From assembly GCA_041913045.1 (NCBI GenBank), contig JAYSGB010000006.1, positions 87,045 to 151,044 on the forward strand: a stretch of DNA of 64,000 nt, in the 5' to 3' direction. Below are positions 1 to 8,024 of this stretch, piece by piece (position 1 is the stretch's first letter; every line of letters starts with the position of its first letter). The notes under the pieces were generated by a model. That model searched no databases. It had not been told where the DNA came from and saw only the letters and a program-made list of their open reading frames with translations. The position numbers were made by a program, and so were the translations under genes. Source of the DNA: CAMLOF01 sp041913045 (GTDB taxonomy: Bacteria > Pseudomonadota > Gammaproteobacteria > Burkholderiales > Burkholderiaceae_C).

Positions 1-78
1 GGCGGGAGATGCATTGACGGCTTGCTGCAGACTGAACATTCCCCGATTATCGTTTGCGGGCGCCTGCGATACGGTGCA

Positions 79-87
79 TGCTAGGAT
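79..87 (+). promoter_or_regulatory. possible extended -10 promoter element of hemC
   Basis: The sequence TGCTAGGAT fits an extended -10 (TG-N-TAGGAT) and lies 28 nt before the hemC GTG start. No convincing -35 is visible at 16-18 bp, which is tolerable for an extended -10. The rest of bases 1-114 holds no gene I can support; AGGGG at about 102-106 is the hemC ribosome binding site. Confidence 0.3.
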
Positions 88-114
88 CAATGGTTTGTCC
101 CAGGGGTATTCGCC

Positions 115-1095
115 GTGTCTTCCGCTCCCGCTTCTTCGCCTTCGTTGTCTCTCACCATTGCCACACGCGAAAGCCGTTTGGCGTTATGGCAGGCACAACA
201 CGTGAAGGCCCTGCTGGAAGCACTCGGCCATCAGGTGACGCTGCTGGGCATGACAACCAAGGGCGACCAGATACTGGACCGCGCGCTCAGCAAGGTCGGG
301 GGCAAGGGGCTCTTCGTCAAGGAGCTGGAGGTGGCGCTGGAAGAGGGGCGAGCCGACCTGGCGGTGCATTCGCTCAAGGACGTTCCCATGGAACTGCCTT
401 CAGGCTTTGAGTTGGCCTGTGTGATGGAGCGGGAAGACCCGCGCGACGCGTGGGTTTCTGCTCAATGCGCAAATCTCGCCGATCTACCGCGCGATGCGGT
501 GGTTGGAACGTCCAGCCTCAGACGTGTCGTGCTGCTGCGAGATGCACTGTCGGCTCTGGGGCGTGAAGATGTGCGAATCGAGCCTTTGAGGGGCAATCTG
601 GACACCCGTCTGCGCAAGCTGGACGAGGGGCAGTACCAAGCCATTGTGCTGGCGGCGGCTGGGCTCAAGCGCCTGGGTCTGGAGCAGCGTATCAGGGCGA
701 TTTTCGAACCCGGGCAGATGTTGCCCGCAGCGGGTCAAGGCGCACTGGGTATTGAGGTGCGCACCGACCGCGCTGACGTGATTGCGGCGCTTGCTCCGTT
801 GGCACACCGCCCGACATGGTGGGCTGTGGCTGCGGAGCGTGCAGTGTCCCGTGCGATGGGAGGCAGCTGCTCCATGCCGTTGGCGGCTTTCACGACTTGG
901 CTTGGCGAACCCGCGCAGTCCGGGGCGAGCCTCAGGCTTGATGCCGCCTGGGGTGACCCTGATGGCCGAACCGGCCTGGTGCGGGTTCAGGCCGAGTCAG
1001 TGGTGACTTCATTGGGTGATGCAGATGCCTTGGGCCAGCGCGCAGCTACCTTGCTGCGTCAAGCTGGTGCGCGTGGCGCTGGCGAATTGGCATGA
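115..1095 (+). CDS. hemC: hydroxymethylbilane synthase (porphobilinogen deaminase)
   Basis: This cytoplasmic enzyme polymerises four porphobilinogens into hydroxymethylbilane, the tetrapyrrole precursor of haem. The 326-residue protein opens with the family motif TIATRESRLALWQAQ and has the GGKGLFVKELE and HSLKD segments. The dipyrromethane-cofactor cysteine is C252 in MGGSCSMP. The start is a GTG with AGGGG about 9 nt upstream. Its stop overlaps the hemD start by 4 nt (ATGA), so the two are probably translationally coupled and head a hemC-hemD-hemX-hemY operon. Length and motifs are normal. Confidence 0.97.
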   Translation: MSSAPASSPSLSLTIATRESRLALWQAQHVKALLEALGHQVTLLGMTTKGDQILDRALSKVGGKGLFVKELEVALEEGRADLAVHSLKDVPMELPSGFELACVMEREDPRDAWVSAQCANLADLPRDAVVGTSSLRRVVLLRDALSALGREDVRIEPLRGNLDTRLRKLDEGQYQAIVLAAAGLKRLGLEQRIRAIFEPGQMLPAAGQGALGIEVRTDRADVIAALAPLAHRPTWWAVAAERAVSRAMGGSCSMPLAAFTTWLGEPAQSGASLRLDAAWGDPDGRTGLVRVQAESVVTSLGDADALGQRAATLLRQAGARGAGELA

Positions 1096-1883
1096 CTGTC
1101 GTTGTCGTTACCCGGCCAGCGCAAGAAGCGCGCGCCTGGGTGCAACGTTTGGAAGAGGCTGGGTGGCATGCGCAGTCCTTGCCGTTGATTGAGATAGCGG
1201 CTGCGCCCGATAACGCGCAACTGGTGAGCGCGCGCGAGTCGTTTTGCCGAAACGATGCCGTGATGTTCGTGAGCGCCCAGGCTGTCCAGCAATTTTGGTC
1301 TGGATTCGATTGGCCTGCTTGCTTATCCACCAGGGTTTGGGCGCCAGGGCCGGGCACGGCGACAGCATTGCTGCGCCAAGGCGTACCTGCAGATCGCATT
1401 GATCAACCAGCGCAAGATGCGGACCAGTTCGATTCGGAGGCCCTGTGGGCTAAGGTGGCAGACCAGGTGAATCCTGGGCATCGACTGCTGGTGGTACGGG
1501 GTACCACGGCGGGGGCTGACAACTGGTACGACAAGGTCGAGCAGCGAGGCAATGGCCGGGAGTGGCTGGCAAACCAGTGCCGGGACGCAGGCGGTGAGGT
1601 GGCTTGGTGCGTGGCCTACGAAAGGCGTGCACCCGTATGGGATGTTGACACTAGAGTGCGCGCCGCAGCGCTTGTCAATCCGCAGGCTGTCTGGCTGTTG
1701 AGCAGTACCGAAGCCGTGAACAACCTCAGGGCATTGTGCCCAGACGTGGATTGGGGCAGTGCAAGGGCACTGGCAACGCACCAGCGCATTGCCGATGCCG
1801 CCCGCAAATTGGGGTTCGGCGAGGTGCACTGCACCCGCCCTGCTGTTGCCGACGTGCTGCACGCCCTAAAATCCATGTCGTAA
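1092..1883 (+). CDS. hemD: uroporphyrinogen-III synthase
   Basis: The enzyme closes hydroxymethylbilane to uroporphyrinogen III with inversion of ring D. The 263-residue protein starts MTVVVVTRPAQEARAW, the usual HemD beginning, and has the late signature VWLLSSTEAVNNL near residues 197-209. This family is poorly conserved, so position directly after hemC is strong support. It is separate from hemX here, with 3 nt between the hemD stop and the hemX ATG, unlike lineages with a HemDX fusion. Confidence 0.93.
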   Translation: MTVVVVTRPAQEARAWVQRLEEAGWHAQSLPLIEIAAAPDNAQLVSARESFCRNDAVMFVSAQAVQQFWSGFDWPACLSTRVWAPGPGTATALLRQGVPADRIDQPAQDADQFDSEALWAKVADQVNPGHRLLVVRGTTAGADNWYDKVEQRGNGREWLANQCRDAGGEVAWCVAYERRAPVWDVDTRVRAAALVNPQAVWLLSSTEAVNNLRALCPDVDWGSARALATHQRIADAARKLGFGEVHCTRPAVADVLHALKSMS

Positions 1884-1886
1884 ACC

Positions 1887-3113
1887 ATGGCCAATGAACT
1901 TCCCCCTTCAATGAACGACAGTGTTCCTCCTGCAGAGGCTTCTGCTCCGGCAGCTCCAGAGCGCAAACCTGGTGCCGCAGGTTGGTGGGGCGGGCTCGCG
2001 TTCGTGCTGGCTGCCGTGTCGCTGGGCGGCGTGGCAATGCTATGGCAACGGCTGGACCGCGCCCAGGAGGAGTTGGCCCGGCGCAGCACCGACACCATGG
2101 CGGAGGTGACTGCAGCCAGAGCGCTCGTGGCCCAGTCAGATTCGTTGACGCAGGACTTGCAGGCCCGGCTCGGTGTCGCGGAATTGCGCCTGTCCGAAGT
2201 CAGCCTGCAGCGCAGCCAGTTGGAAGAGCTGATGCTCAGCGTGTCGCGTTCGCGCGACGACAGCCTGGTGCAGGATTTGGAATCTGCCGTGCGGCTTGCC
2301 ATGCAACAGAGCCAGCTAACGGGTAGCGTCCAGCCGCTCGTGTCGGCCTTGCAGGCGGCGGATCAGCGTATTCAGCGGGCGGCGCAGCCCCGTTTGAACC
2401 CGGTTCAGCGAGCCATTGCCCGAGATGTGGAGCGCATTCGTGCCGCCACGCTGGTGGACGTTCCGGCACTCGCCGCTCGCATCGACGAATTGGTTCGCAA
2501 TGTGGATGAATGGCCGCTGCTCAATGCCGTAGGGGGCGTGCCGCCAGCCAAGCAGGCCGCAGTCGCTGAGGCAAAAGTGGGTGGCAAGGCGGCTGCGCCA
2601 GCAACCGATGTCTCCAAGGAACAACCTGCCACTTCCTCAGCTTCTGACGACCCTGAAGAACCAGCTGGCAAACCCCAAGCAGCGCCCTTGGAAGCCGTGG
2701 CCTCTTCTGGTTTGGGGCAGACCTGGGCGCGTTTGGGCGATTGGTGGAGCTTGAATTCTGTGCGCTGGTGGGCGGCATTGCGTGCGGGAGCCGCAGACCT
2801 GGTTCGCGTGAGCAGGATTGACCGGCCCGAAGCGGCTTTGCTCGCTCCCGAACAGGCATTCTTCCTGCGGGAAAACATCAAGTTGACCCTGCTCAACGCC
2901 AGGTTGGGTTTGTTGGGGCGTCAACTGGATACGGCGCGTGCCGACGTCCGCACGGCGCAGGCCTTGCTGAACCGGTACTATGACGTGGAAGCGGCGAACA
3001 CGCGCATGGCTTTGGCGGCACTCAAGCAACTGCAAGAAGACATGCGCCAGGAGGCCTTGCCCAGGCCCGACGAGACCCTGACTGCGCTGGCCGCCGCTGC
3101 CAGCGGCCGCTGA
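1887..3113 (+). CDS. hemX: HemX-family membrane protein (uroporphyrinogen-III C-methyltransferase-like annotation)
   Basis: The 408-residue protein has a short cytoplasmic tail, one transmembrane helix at about residues 34-53, then a long helical, probably coiled-coil region rich in Glu, Gln and Arg (55-150) and an Ala/Pro/Glu-rich linker near 235-275. The family is often labelled uroporphyrinogen methyltransferase, but no SAM-binding methylase motifs are visible, so I do not infer that activity. It is likely an inner-membrane accessory protein of haem synthesis. It sits 3 nt after hemD and 9 nt before hemY. Confidence 0.85.
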   Translation: MANELPPSMNDSVPPAEASAPAAPERKPGAAGWWGGLAFVLAAVSLGGVAMLWQRLDRAQEELARRSTDTMAEVTAARALVAQSDSLTQDLQARLGVAELRLSEVSLQRSQLEELMLSVSRSRDDSLVQDLESAVRLAMQQSQLTGSVQPLVSALQAADQRIQRAAQPRLNPVQRAIARDVERIRAATLVDVPALAARIDELVRNVDEWPLLNAVGGVPPAKQAAVAEAKVGGKAAAPATDVSKEQPATSSASDDPEEPAGKPQAAPLEAVASSGLGQTWARLGDWWSLNSVRWWAALRAGAADLVRVSRIDRPEAALLAPEQAFFLRENIKLTLLNARLGLLGRQLDTARADVRTAQALLNRYYDVEAANTRMALAALKQLQEDMRQEALPRPDETLTALAAAASGR

Positions 3114-3122
3114 GGGGGCCGC

Positions 3123-4397
3123 ATGAGAAGTGTCTTCTGGTTCCTGTTCCTGGCCGCAGTCGCCGTGGCCTTGGCTATGTTGATGGGCGACAACCAGGCC
3201 TCTGTCACACTGTTCTGGCACCCTTACAGGGTGGACGTTTCGTTTAACCTGGTGCTTTTTGTGCTGGTGTTTGGCTTTGCCCTTCTTTACGGGGCAATGC
3301 GTGGTTTGTCTGTTCTGCGGCGGCTTCCAGAGCAGGCGCACCGCTGGCGGGCCCACCAGACGGAGCGGGCGATCTACACCAATGTGCTTGATGCTTTGGC
3401 TTACCAACTGTCTGGGCGATTCGTGCGGGCGCAGTCTGCGGCAGAGCGTGCCATTGACTTGTTGCAGCACCAGCATGCCGACACCTTTGTTCACCACGAC
3501 CAGGTGTTGGTGCTGGCCCGTTTGCTGGCAGCTGAGAGTGCTCATTCCGTGGGCAACTTGAATGCTCGAGACGTTCATCTGCGGGGCGCCGTGGAGGGTG
3601 ATGCAGCCCGTGCTTCAGGCGCTGCGCGTGAGGGCGCCTTGCTGCGCGCAGCTGGCTGGGCGGTAGATGCGCGCGAGGCTGCGCAGGCTGCGCGCTGGTT
3701 GAGCGAGTTGCCCCAGGGTGCATCGCGACGAATACAGGCGGTGCGCCTGAAGCTGAAGCTGGCGAGGTTGACGCAAGACACACATGGCGCGCTGGACATG
3801 GTGCGTCTGTTGGCCAAGCACAGGGCGTTTTCGTCTGGTGTGGCGCAGAGCCTGAGGCGGGGACTGGTGCTGGATGCGTTGCGTGACAGCCATGACAGCG
3901 CCCAGTTGTTGAAGGTCTGGCAGGCGCTGGACAGCAGTGAGCAGGCGACGCCTGAGCTGTCTTTGGCCGTGCTGGACCGATGGGATGCGTTGGACGCCGA
4001 TGTGCGCAGCGATGCCGGTATCGACGTAAGGCGTATGCTGGATGACGCCTTGCAGCGTGTCTGGGATGCATATGGCCGACTGGATGACGACGCGCGCCGA
4101 CGCTTCGTGCTTCGGCTGGAGGCGGCACTGCCCACACTGGATGCCTCTTGGTTGGCGCGCATCGAGCGTGCCCAGCGGGAACACCCGGCTGATCTCGGTC
4201 TGCAATACCTGGCCGGCCAAGCTTTCATGCAACGGGAGTTGTGGGGCAAGGCCTCCGCGCTGCTTACCCAGGCCAGCCATGGCCTGAAGAATGCAGAACT
4301 GGCCCGGCGCACCTGGTGCAGCCTGGCGCGGTTGGCTGAGGAGCGTGGAGACTCTGCGGCTGCGCAGGCTGCCTGGAAAAAGGCAGCCCTGGTCTGA
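3123..4397 (+). CDS. hemY: HemY-type haem biosynthesis membrane protein with TPR-like repeats
   Basis: The 424-residue protein has two N-terminal membrane helices (about residues 3-22 and 40-60) followed by an all-helical Ala/Leu-rich region typical of tetratricopeptide repeats. This is the proteobacterial HemY layout, an inner-membrane protein encoded with hemC, hemD and hemX and thought to support late porphyrin steps. It should not be confused with the unrelated protoporphyrinogen oxidase also named HemY in Gram-positive bacteria. It ends 3 nt before the next gene. Confidence 0.87.
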   Translation: MRSVFWFLFLAAVAVALAMLMGDNQASVTLFWHPYRVDVSFNLVLFVLVFGFALLYGAMRGLSVLRRLPEQAHRWRAHQTERAIYTNVLDALAYQLSGRFVRAQSAAERAIDLLQHQHADTFVHHDQVLVLARLLAAESAHSVGNLNARDVHLRGAVEGDAARASGAAREGALLRAAGWAVDAREAAQAARWLSELPQGASRRIQAVRLKLKLARLTQDTHGALDMVRLLAKHRAFSSGVAQSLRRGLVLDALRDSHDSAQLLKVWQALDSSEQATPELSLAVLDRWDALDADVRSDAGIDVRRMLDDALQRVWDAYGRLDDDARRRFVLRLEAALPTLDASWLARIERAQREHPADLGLQYLAGQAFMQRELWGKASALLTQASHGLKNAELARRTWCSLARLAEERGDSAAAQAAWKKAALV

Positions 4398-4400
4398 GCC

Positions 4401-5135
4401 ATGACACCACTGCAAGATATCCTCTATTCGCAAGGCTTTGGCACCCGCCGTGTGTGCTGTGGGCTGATACAGCAGGGCTTGGTGAGCGTTGGTGATCCGG
4501 CGCAGCCTTGTCTTGAGCCGTCTGCGTTGTTTGAACCCGAAGGGCTGATCTTCCACGTACAGGGGCAGCGCTGGGAATACCAGCAGCACGCCTACCTGAT
4601 GCTGAACAAGCCTGTGGCGTACGAGTGCTCGCAGAAGCCCAGCGCCTGGCCGAGCATTTACACCTTGCTGCCTGCGCCGTTGCGTGCCCGGCCCTCTGGA
4701 GCGGCCAGCGGAGTCCAGGCGGTTGGCCGGCTGGATCAGGACACCACGGGCCTTCTCCTGTTGTCTGACGATGGCAAGTTCATTCACCGCCTGTCGTCGC
4801 CCAGGCACCACGTGCCCAAGGTCTACCTGGCGACTTGCAAGCACCCTGTTTCGGATGCTCAGATCCAGCGGCTGCTGGACGGCGTGGTGCTGGACGATGA
4901 TCCCAAGCCGGTTCGAGCCACCTCTGCACGTGCGCTGGACAGCCATCTGCTGCAGCTGACCCTGACCGAAGGCAAATACCACCAGGTCAAGCGGATGGTG
5001 GCTGCCGTGAGCAACCGGGTGGAGGCGTTGCATCGCAGCCAGATCGGGCCGGTGGAGTTGCCCGATGACCTTAAGCCAGGTGAGTGGCGCTGGCTCACGC
5101 CGCAGCAGGTTGCTGCGCTGGTGACCAAGGCCTGA
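4401..5135 (+). CDS. rsuA: 16S rRNA pseudouridine synthase, RsuA family
   Basis: The 244-residue protein carries a short N-terminal S4-like RNA-binding segment (about 1-60) and an RsuA/RluB-type catalytic domain. The catalytic aspartate lies in the motif GRLDQDTTGLLLLSDDG, and the late motif GKYHQVKRM near residues 192-200 is diagnostic of the RsuA branch. By homology it would make pseudouridine 516 in 16S rRNA. The ATG lies 3 nt after hemY, so it may be co-transcribed with the haem genes. It is convergent with the next gene. Confidence 0.9.
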   Translation: MTPLQDILYSQGFGTRRVCCGLIQQGLVSVGDPAQPCLEPSALFEPEGLIFHVQGQRWEYQQHAYLMLNKPVAYECSQKPSAWPSIYTLLPAPLRARPSGAASGVQAVGRLDQDTTGLLLLSDDGKFIHRLSSPRHHVPKVYLATCKHPVSDAQIQRLLDGVVLDDDPKPVRATSARALDSHLLQLTLTEGKYHQVKRMVAAVSNRVEALHRSQIGPVELPDDLKPGEWRWLTPQQVAALVTKA

Positions 5136-5156
5136 CCTCAGGCCAGGCAGCCAGGT

Positions 5157-6005
5157 TCAGGGCAGATCGCGCAAGAAGGCCTCCAGGCCGTGGGTGAGCG
5201 CTTCGGGCTGGTCGCGATGAGGGCTGTGGCCGCAGGCATCCAGCTCCAGACGTTCGGACTGGGGTGCTGCGGCTTCGATTTCGTCCAATTGGGCCAGGGT
5301 GCCGTATTCGTCGTCTTTGCCCTGAACCAACATCAGCGGTGAGCGAATGCGTCGGCAGTCTGCACGCATGTCGAAGCTGCGGAACGCGTCTGACAGCCAC
5401 ACGTCGTTCCATTGCCAGAAGGCACAGTCCACGTCCTTGTGGTGGCGCAAGAGACGGTCGCGCAGGCCGTGCTGCAGGTACGCGTCGCGCGCCTGTGCAA
5501 TGGAGCGCAACGCGACCTCTTCTACAAAAACGTGTGGGGCCATGGCAATGCAGGCTGTGACGGGGTGGCGGCTTGCGTGCAGCAGCGCTATGGTGGCGCC
5601 GTCGGAGTGCCCGACAAGAACTGGCCTTTCCACGCCGCAGGCTGTCAGCAAGCGGGGCAGCACCTCAAACGCTTCGACATGCATGTAGTCCGCAGCGTGA
5701 CGCCCTGTGCGCCAGAATCCGCTGTGCCCAGCCGCGCCCCGGACGTTGGGGATAGTGTCGGACTGGCCGTACCCGCGGCGGGAATACACGAGGCCTGGGC
5801 GGCCCGTGCGTGAACACAGTTCTTGAGGCCAATAGCGGTGGCGCGTGCCCCAAAGCGACACGGAGCCGAGCCCTTCATGCAAAAAAACGAGCGGCGCCCG
5901 GCGTTTGGCGTCTGAAGGCGCGGGGATGTGCAGCACCTCTAGCTGCACGCCTTCGATAACGACTGACGTTGTGGAGGGCAGGTTGATATGGCTGGCGTCG
6001 GACAT
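5157..6005 (-). CDS. alpha/beta-hydrolase family protein
   Basis: The 282-residue soluble protein has an alpha/beta-hydrolase fold. The oxyanion region is LVFLHEGLGSVSLWG, the nucleophile elbow is GHSDG (serine), and the catalytic histidine lies in ACGHSPHRDQP near the C-terminus. No substrate can be assigned. The frame stays open upstream to 6068, but that would run into the divergent EI24 gene; the ATG at 6005 (MSDASHINLP) is the better start, and 6014 is an alternative. Only 49 bp separate it from the divergent gene. Confidence 0.85.
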   Translation of the reverse strand: MSDASHINLPSTTSVVIEGVQLEVLHIPAPSDAKRRAPLVFLHEGLGSVSLWGTRHRYWPQELCSRTGRPGLVYSRRGYGQSDTIPNVRGAAGHSGFWRTGRHAADYMHVEAFEVLPRLLTACGVERPVLVGHSDGATIALLHASRHPVTACIAMAPHVFVEEVALRSIAQARDAYLQHGLRDRLLRHHKDVDCAFWQWNDVWLSDAFRSFDMRADCRRIRSPLMLVQGKDDEYGTLAQLDEIEAAAPQSERLELDACGHSPHRDQPEALTHGLEAFLRDLP

Positions 6006-6041
6006 GGCAGGCATGTTAGCGGCAGGGCAACGCGTTCGTTG

Positions 6042-6047
6042 TATTCT
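6042..6047 (+). promoter_or_regulatory. possible -10 box of EI24 gene, leaderless spacing
   Basis: TATTCT lies 7 nt before the ATG at 6055 and no Shine-Dalgarno sequence intervenes. If used, transcription would start at or next to the start codon. There is no clear -35. The same arrangement occurs at dnaE, folE and the DUF599 gene. Confidence 0.3.
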
Positions 6048-6054
6048 TGGCGTC

Positions 6055-6966
6055 ATGCGTCTGCTCATTGGTTCATTCTGGCGTGCGGTGGCCTATTGCC
6101 TGCACCCGCGCGTCATTGCCCTGTCGATCTTGCCCCTTGTGTTGATGGTGGCTGCTTCCTTCGCGCTCGGTTACTTCTTCTGGGACGCGGCCGTGGCGGG
6201 CGTCCTGCAGTGGATCGAGACGCAGGAATTGATCACGTTCGCGCTGCGCTGGCTGGAGTCGGTTGGCATAGGCAGCCTGGGCGGGGTATTGGCGCCGCTG
6301 GTGGTGCTGGTGGTAGCCACCCCCATCATCGTGTTGCTGGCACTGCTTCTGGTGGCGTTGTTGATGACGCCCGCGATTGTGGAACTGGTGGCGCAGCGGC
6401 GCTTTGCCGCGCTGGAGCGCAGGCGCGGTGGGTCTTTCTGGGCGAGCGCGGGTTGGTCGTTGTGGTCCACCGCTCTGGCGGTGCTGATGCTGTTGGTGTC
6501 GATGCCGCTGTGGCTGATACCACCCCTGGTGCTGGTGTTGCCGCCGCTGATCTGGGGTTGGCTCACCTACCGTGTGTTCGCCTTTGACGCCCTGGCCGAG
6601 CATGCCAGCCGCGAAGAACGCGAGAAGATCCTGGCCACCCACCGCATGCCGTTGCTGGCGATGGGGGTGCTGTCTGGCTTTCTGGGGGCGGCACCCAGTC
6701 TGCTGTGGGCGTCGGGCGCCATGTTCATTGCGCTGGCGCCATTGCTGGTGCCGCTGGCCATCTGGATTTATGCGCTGGTTTTCGCGTTTGCCTCCCTTTG
6801 GTTCACGCATTATTTGCTGGCCGCACTTGAAGCGTTGCGCGGTTTGACCGCAGCCCCGGTGGCTGACGCCCCGCCGCCGCCGGCCGAGGCCGTGTTCCCA
6901 TCCTCCCCTGACAAAAACCGCCTCGCGTCGGATGTGATCGACGTGGAGGCCCGAGATATCCCATGA
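6055..6966 (+). CDS. EI24 domain-containing inner-membrane protein
   Basis: The 303-residue protein starts MRLLIGSFWRAVAYCLHP, typical of EI24-domain (etoposide-induced 2.4 / CysZ-like) proteins. At least five or six hydrophobic segments span about residues 20-45, 75-110, 135-165, 195-225 and 230-255. The C-terminal tail is Pro/Ala rich and probably cytoplasmic. CysZ homologues transport sulfate, but that role is not shown for this subgroup. The frame is open upstream to 5845, but the ATG at 6055 fits the family start. Its stop overlaps the next ATG by 4 nt. Confidence 0.83.
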   Translation: MRLLIGSFWRAVAYCLHPRVIALSILPLVLMVAASFALGYFFWDAAVAGVLQWIETQELITFALRWLESVGIGSLGGVLAPLVVLVVATPIIVLLALLLVALLMTPAIVELVAQRRFAALERRRGGSFWASAGWSLWSTALAVLMLLVSMPLWLIPPLVLVLPPLIWGWLTYRVFAFDALAEHASREEREKILATHRMPLLAMGVLSGFLGAAPSLLWASGAMFIALAPLLVPLAIWIYALVFAFASLWFTHYLLAALEALRGLTAAPVADAPPPPAEAVFPSSPDKNRLASDVIDVEARDIP

Positions 6967-7793
6967 GCAATTCGACCATGCCCTCGATCGGGCTCATCAT
7001 CGTTGGCGACGAAATTCTTTCGGGCAAACGTGCCGACAAGCACATGCCCAAGGTCATTGAGTTGCTGGGCTCGCGTGGCCTGGCGCTTTCCTGGGCGCGC
7101 TACGTGGGGGACGATCGTCCCTTCATCACCAATGCATTGCGGGACGCCTTTGCCAGTGCTGATGTGGTGTTCTCTTGCGGCGGTATTGGCGCAACACCGG
7201 ATGACCACACCCGGCAATGTGCGGCAGCCGCGCTGGGGGTGGAGCTGGCGCTGCACCCTGAGGCCAAGCTCTTGATCCAGGAGCGCATGCAGGACGTGGC
7301 GCGTGAGCAGGGCGTGCCCTACGAGCCCGACCGCGACGACAACGTTCACCGGCTCAACATGGGGGTCTTCCCGGTGGGGGCGAGCATCATTCCCAACCCC
7401 TACAACAAGATCCCTGGGTTTACTTGCCACGGGCCGGGCGGTGGCGCCGTGCATTTTGTGCCGGGGTTTCCGGTCATGGCATGGCCCATGATCGAGTGGG
7501 TGCTGGAGCAGCGGTACGCGCATCTGTTCAGTCGCGTGGCGCGCGAGGAGCGTTCGGTGATTGTTTTCGGAGCCATGGAGGCGGCCTTGACGCCACTGAT
7601 GGAGTCCATCGAGGCGAAACACCCAGGTGTGAAGGTGTTCAGCCTGCCGAGCGTGGACCACCCGCAGTGGGGGCGACATATTGAACTGGGCGTGAAGGGC
7701 GAGGTGGCATTGACGGCACCCGCTTATGCAGAGCTCAAGCAGGGCTTGATTGCAGTGGAGGCAAAACTGGGCCCCGAATTGGTGCGGACCTGA
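6963..7793 (+). CDS. competence/damage-inducible protein A-like (MoaB/Mog domain) protein
   Basis: The 276-residue protein has a single MoaB/Mog-type domain beginning PSIGLIIVGDEILSGKRADKH, with the conserved GGIGATPDDHT loop near residues 77-87. It lacks the C-terminal PncC (nicotinamide-nucleotide amidase) domain of full-length CinA. Relatives are annotated competence/damage-inducible protein A or molybdopterin-binding protein; the precise activity is unclear. It is coupled by ATGA overlap to the EI24 gene. An NtrC-like box for glnA begins 2 nt after its stop codon. Confidence 0.85.
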   Translation: MSNSTMPSIGLIIVGDEILSGKRADKHMPKVIELLGSRGLALSWARYVGDDRPFITNALRDAFASADVVFSCGGIGATPDDHTRQCAAAALGVELALHPEAKLLIQERMQDVAREQGVPYEPDRDDNVHRLNMGVFPVGASIIPNPYNKIPGFTCHGPGGGAVHFVPGFPVMAWPMIEWVLEQRYAHLFSRVAREERSVIVFGAMEAALTPLMESIEAKHPGVKVFSLPSVDHPQWGRHIELGVKGEVALTAPAYAELKQGLIAVEAKLGPELVRT

Positions 7794-7794
7794 A

Positions 7795-7811
7795 TGCACT
7801 GAAATGGTGCT
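7795..7811 (+). promoter_or_regulatory. NtrC enhancer site 1 upstream of glnA
   Basis: TGCACTGAAATGGTGCT closely matches the NtrC consensus TGCACC-N5-GGTGCA. It lies about 171 bp upstream of the sigma-54 -12 element, a normal enhancer distance, and 2 nt after the stop of the preceding gene. The matching regulator gene glnG is 3.5 kb downstream. Confidence 0.75.
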
Positions 7812-7815
7812 TATT

Positions 7816-7832
7816 TGATCTATATTGGTGCG
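7816..7832 (+). promoter_or_regulatory. weaker NtrC-like site 2 upstream of glnA
   Basis: TGATCTATATTGGTGCG keeps the right half-site (TGGTGC) but has a poor left half. Its centre is 21 bp, two helical turns, from site 1, which would place two NtrC dimers on the same DNA face. Support comes mainly from that phasing. Confidence 0.4.
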
Positions 7833-7959
7833 TTTGCGCCATTGCCTTGGCTGTGGAGAGTGATGTAGCGTCCATTCCGGCACGCAAACAGGGCGCTCAA
7901 ACCGGGCACAATAGCAACGTGTGCCGTACCGCCTTGGTGCGAACACCGGCCCGACGAAG

Positions 7960-7976
7960 TTGGCATGGATGCTGCT
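7960..7976 (+). promoter_or_regulatory. sigma-54 promoter of glnA
   Basis: TTGGCATGGATGCTGCT fits the -24/-12 consensus TGGCAC-N5-TTGC, with the invariant GG (7962-7963) and GC (7974-7975) exactly 10 nt apart. Initiation would fall near 7987, giving a leader of about 38 nt. NtrC-type boxes upstream and the glnL-glnG pair downstream make nitrogen-starvation control very likely. A vegetative promoter may also exist in 7840-7950 but I cannot place one. Confidence 0.75.
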
Positions 7977-8024
7977 TCAACAACGCGGTCAAGTTTTTTT
8001 ACCCATCCGACCAGGAGATTTCTG